A DNA stretch of 7,438 nucleotides, from assembly GCA_937894105.1 (NCBI GenBank), contig CALCTI010000610.1, positions 1 through 7,438 of the forward strand, in the 5' to 3' direction. Below, piece after piece: positions 6,014 to 7,438 of this stretch (position 1 is its first letter; each line of letters starts with the position of its first letter). The notes below the pieces were generated by a model, which ran no database searches, was not told the DNA's origin, and saw only the letters and a program-made list of their open reading frames with translations. The DNA is from an uncultured cyanobacterium. GTDB lineage: Bacteria; Cyanobacteriota; Cyanobacteriia; CACIAM-69d. Position numbers and translations under genes: made by a program.

Positions 6014-7438
6014 ATGGTTCAATCTCCTAGCCTGGCCGTGGCTGAGCAAAAAGTGTCCCGGCTGGAACACATCAAAGAAGATAGTCAGTTTCTTTTAGAA
6101 CCAGTAGCTTCAGAGCTTCTAGAGGATACGGATCATTTTTCCCAGCAGGCAATTCAAATCCTGAAGTTCCACGGGTCCTACCAGCAGTCTAACCGTGACG
6201 ACATCAAAAATAAGAAGGGCAAGAGCTATCAAATGATGCTCCGTACCCGCAATCCAGGGGGCTACATTCCGCCTCAGCTTTATTTGGCTCTGGATGATAT
6301 GGCTGATGAGTACGGCGTCAGTAATTTGCGGGCAACGACGCGACAGGGTTTCCAGCTGCACGGGATTTTAAAGAAGAACCTGAAGGCGGTCATTAGGCGC
6401 ATTGTGGAGAACTTGGGATCCACTTTGGGAGCTTGTGGTGATTTAAATCGCAATGTGATGGCTCCTCCGGCTCCCTATCGAAATCGTCCGGAGTATGAGT
6501 ATGCCCTAACCTATGCCAATAACGTGGCGGATTTGCTAACGCCGCAAACGGGGGCTTATTACGAAATTTGGTTGGATGGGGAAAAAGCGGTCAGCCTTGA
6601 GGAAGATCCTGCCGTAGTGGCAGCTCGAGAAGGCAGCACTTCTACGTTGGCTGCACGGGCTGGAGTTGAGCCTATTTATGGCACCCACTATATGCCCCGC
6701 AAGTTTAAATGCGCGGTAACGGTGCCCGGTGATAATTCTGTGGATTTATTTTCTCAGGATATTGGGCTGGTCGTCATTGTGGATGGTGACGCCAATTTAG
6801 AAGGATTTAACGTGTACGCGGGCGGCGGCTTGGGGCGTACCCATAATAAGGAAGAAACCTTTGCGCGGGTGGCGGATCCCATCGGCTTTGTCGCCAAGGG
6901 TGATGTGTATGAGCTGGTCAAGGCGGTGGTGGCTACCCAGCGGGATTATGGCGATCGCGCTGACCGTCGCCATGCCCGCATGAAGTACCTGATTCACGAC
7001 TGGGGTGTGGATAAGTTCCGCGATACGGTCGAAGGATATTTGGGTAAGGCGCTGGATCCGTTAAGGGACATACCGCCTTTTGAATATCGGGATTTCCTTG
7101 GTTGGCATGAACAGGGAGACGGGAAGCATTTCCTGGGGATTTCCGTTGAGAACGGGCGCGTTAAGGATAAGGGGGATTTTAAGCTGCGGTCAGCCCTACG
7201 GGAAATTGTGGAAACGTTCCAAATTCCTATGTTGGTGACTCCTCAACAAAATGTGCTGATTTATGACATCGAGGCGGGCGATCGCGGCACCATCAACGAT
7301 ATTTTGAAGCGCAGCGGCGTTTTGGCGGTGGAGGAACTCGACCCCCTAGTGCGCCGGTCGATGGCTTGTCCTGCCCTGCCCACCTGTGGTTTGGCTATTA
7401 CTGAGTCGGAGCGAGCCCTGCCCAGCATTTTGGATCGG
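6014..7438 (+). CDS. sir: Ferredoxin-sulfite reductase, 3' truncated by window end
   Basis: This enzyme reduces sulfite to sulfide with six electrons from ferredoxin, the last step of assimilatory sulfate reduction before cysteine synthesis. The frame is open from ATG 6014 through the last base, giving 475 residues; the family is usually above 600. Repeated NiR/SiR ferredoxin-like and siroheme domains are visible. FHGSYQQ, then MMLRTRNPGG with Arg77, TTRQGFQLHG with Arg110, GACGDLNRNVMAPPAP with Arg146, and PRKFK with Lys230 and Lys232 match the siroheme/sulfite residues of E. coli SiR. GACGDLNRNV marks sulfite rather than nitrite reductase (NirA). Cys452 and Cys458 form the first half (CX5C) of the 4Fe-4S ligand set; the second (CX3C) lies beyond the window. 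The N-terminus has no bacterial flavoprotein partner domain, as expected for a ferredoxin-using enzyme. No Shine-Dalgarno sequence precedes the start. The STAS gene upstream is divergent, so no operon partner is visible on this side. Confidence 0.97.
   Translation, partial: MVQSPSLAVAEQKVSRLEHIKEDSQFLLEPVASELLEDTDHFSQQAIQILKFHGSYQQSNRDDIKNKKGKSYQMMLRTRNPGGYIPPQLYLALDDMADEYGVSNLRATTRQGFQLHGILKKNLKAVIRRIVENLGSTLGACGDLNRNVMAPPAPYRNRPEYEYALTYANNVADLLTPQTGAYYEIWLDGEKAVSLEEDPAVVAAREGSTSTLAARAGVEPIYGTHYMPRKFKCAVTVPGDNSVDLFSQDIGLVVIVDGDANLEGFNVYAGGGLGRTHNKEETFARVADPIGFVAKGDVYELVKAVVATQRDYGDRADRRHARMKYLIHDWGVDKFRDTVEGYLGKALDPLRDIPPFEYRDFLGWHEQGDGKHFLGISVENGRVKDKGDFKLRSALREIVETFQIPMLVTPQQNVLIYDIEAGDRGTINDILKRSGVLAVEELDPLVRRSMACPALPTCGLAITESERALPSILDR

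Larger units (their letters stand above)
656..7285. repeat. Dispersed HIP1 octamers (GCGATCGC), 11 copies
   Basis: Exact GCGATCGC begins at 656, 1540, 2360, 2653 (all in ppc), 4009 (dps), 4585 and 4685 (grxC), 5386 and 5607 (sir upstream gap), 6951 and 7278 (sir). The chance expectation is about 0.1 per 7.4 kb. HIP1 is a known over-represented palindrome of many cyanobacterial genomes. Several copies are read in the frame that gives Ala-Ile-Ala, as in ppc and grxC. The span given runs from the first to the last copy. Confidence 0.95.

Overview
The window comes from a cyanobacterium. Three things point there: a cyanobacterial-type phosphoenolpyruvate carboxylase, a ferredoxin-dependent sulfite reductase of the plant/cyanobacterial type, and eleven copies of the octamer GCGATCGC (HIP1), where about 0.1 would be expected by chance in 7.4 kb. 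The sequence alone does not fix the genus.

Layout from left to right: upstream DNA of ppc (1-274); ppc on + (275-3364); a 223-bp convergent gap holding a roughly 157-bp inverted-repeat, MITE-like structure (3407-3563); dps on - (3588-4097); a 335-bp divergent promoter region with short direct repeats (4098-4432); grxC on + (4433-4702); a convergent gap with a strong hairpin terminator (4741-4784) and a smaller hairpin (4802-4818); a stand-alone STAS-domain gene on - (4853-5173); an unusually long 840-bp gap (5174-6013) with an NtcA-consensus palindrome and open-frame stretches that may be gene debris; and sir on + (6014 to the window end, 3' truncated).

The genes are single transcription units in alternating orientation (convergent, divergent, convergent, divergent), so no operon is visible. 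They share broad physiology rather than one pathway: PEP carboxylase makes oxaloacetate for amino-acid synthesis, sulfite reductase makes sulfide for cysteine, glutaredoxin uses glutathione (a cysteine product) for thiol redox control, Dps handles iron and peroxide, and the STAS protein is probably a partner-switching regulator. The coding content is ordinary housekeeping and I see no sign of a new multi-gene system. The most unusual parts are non-coding: the foldback element between ppc and dps, and the long gap upstream of sir.
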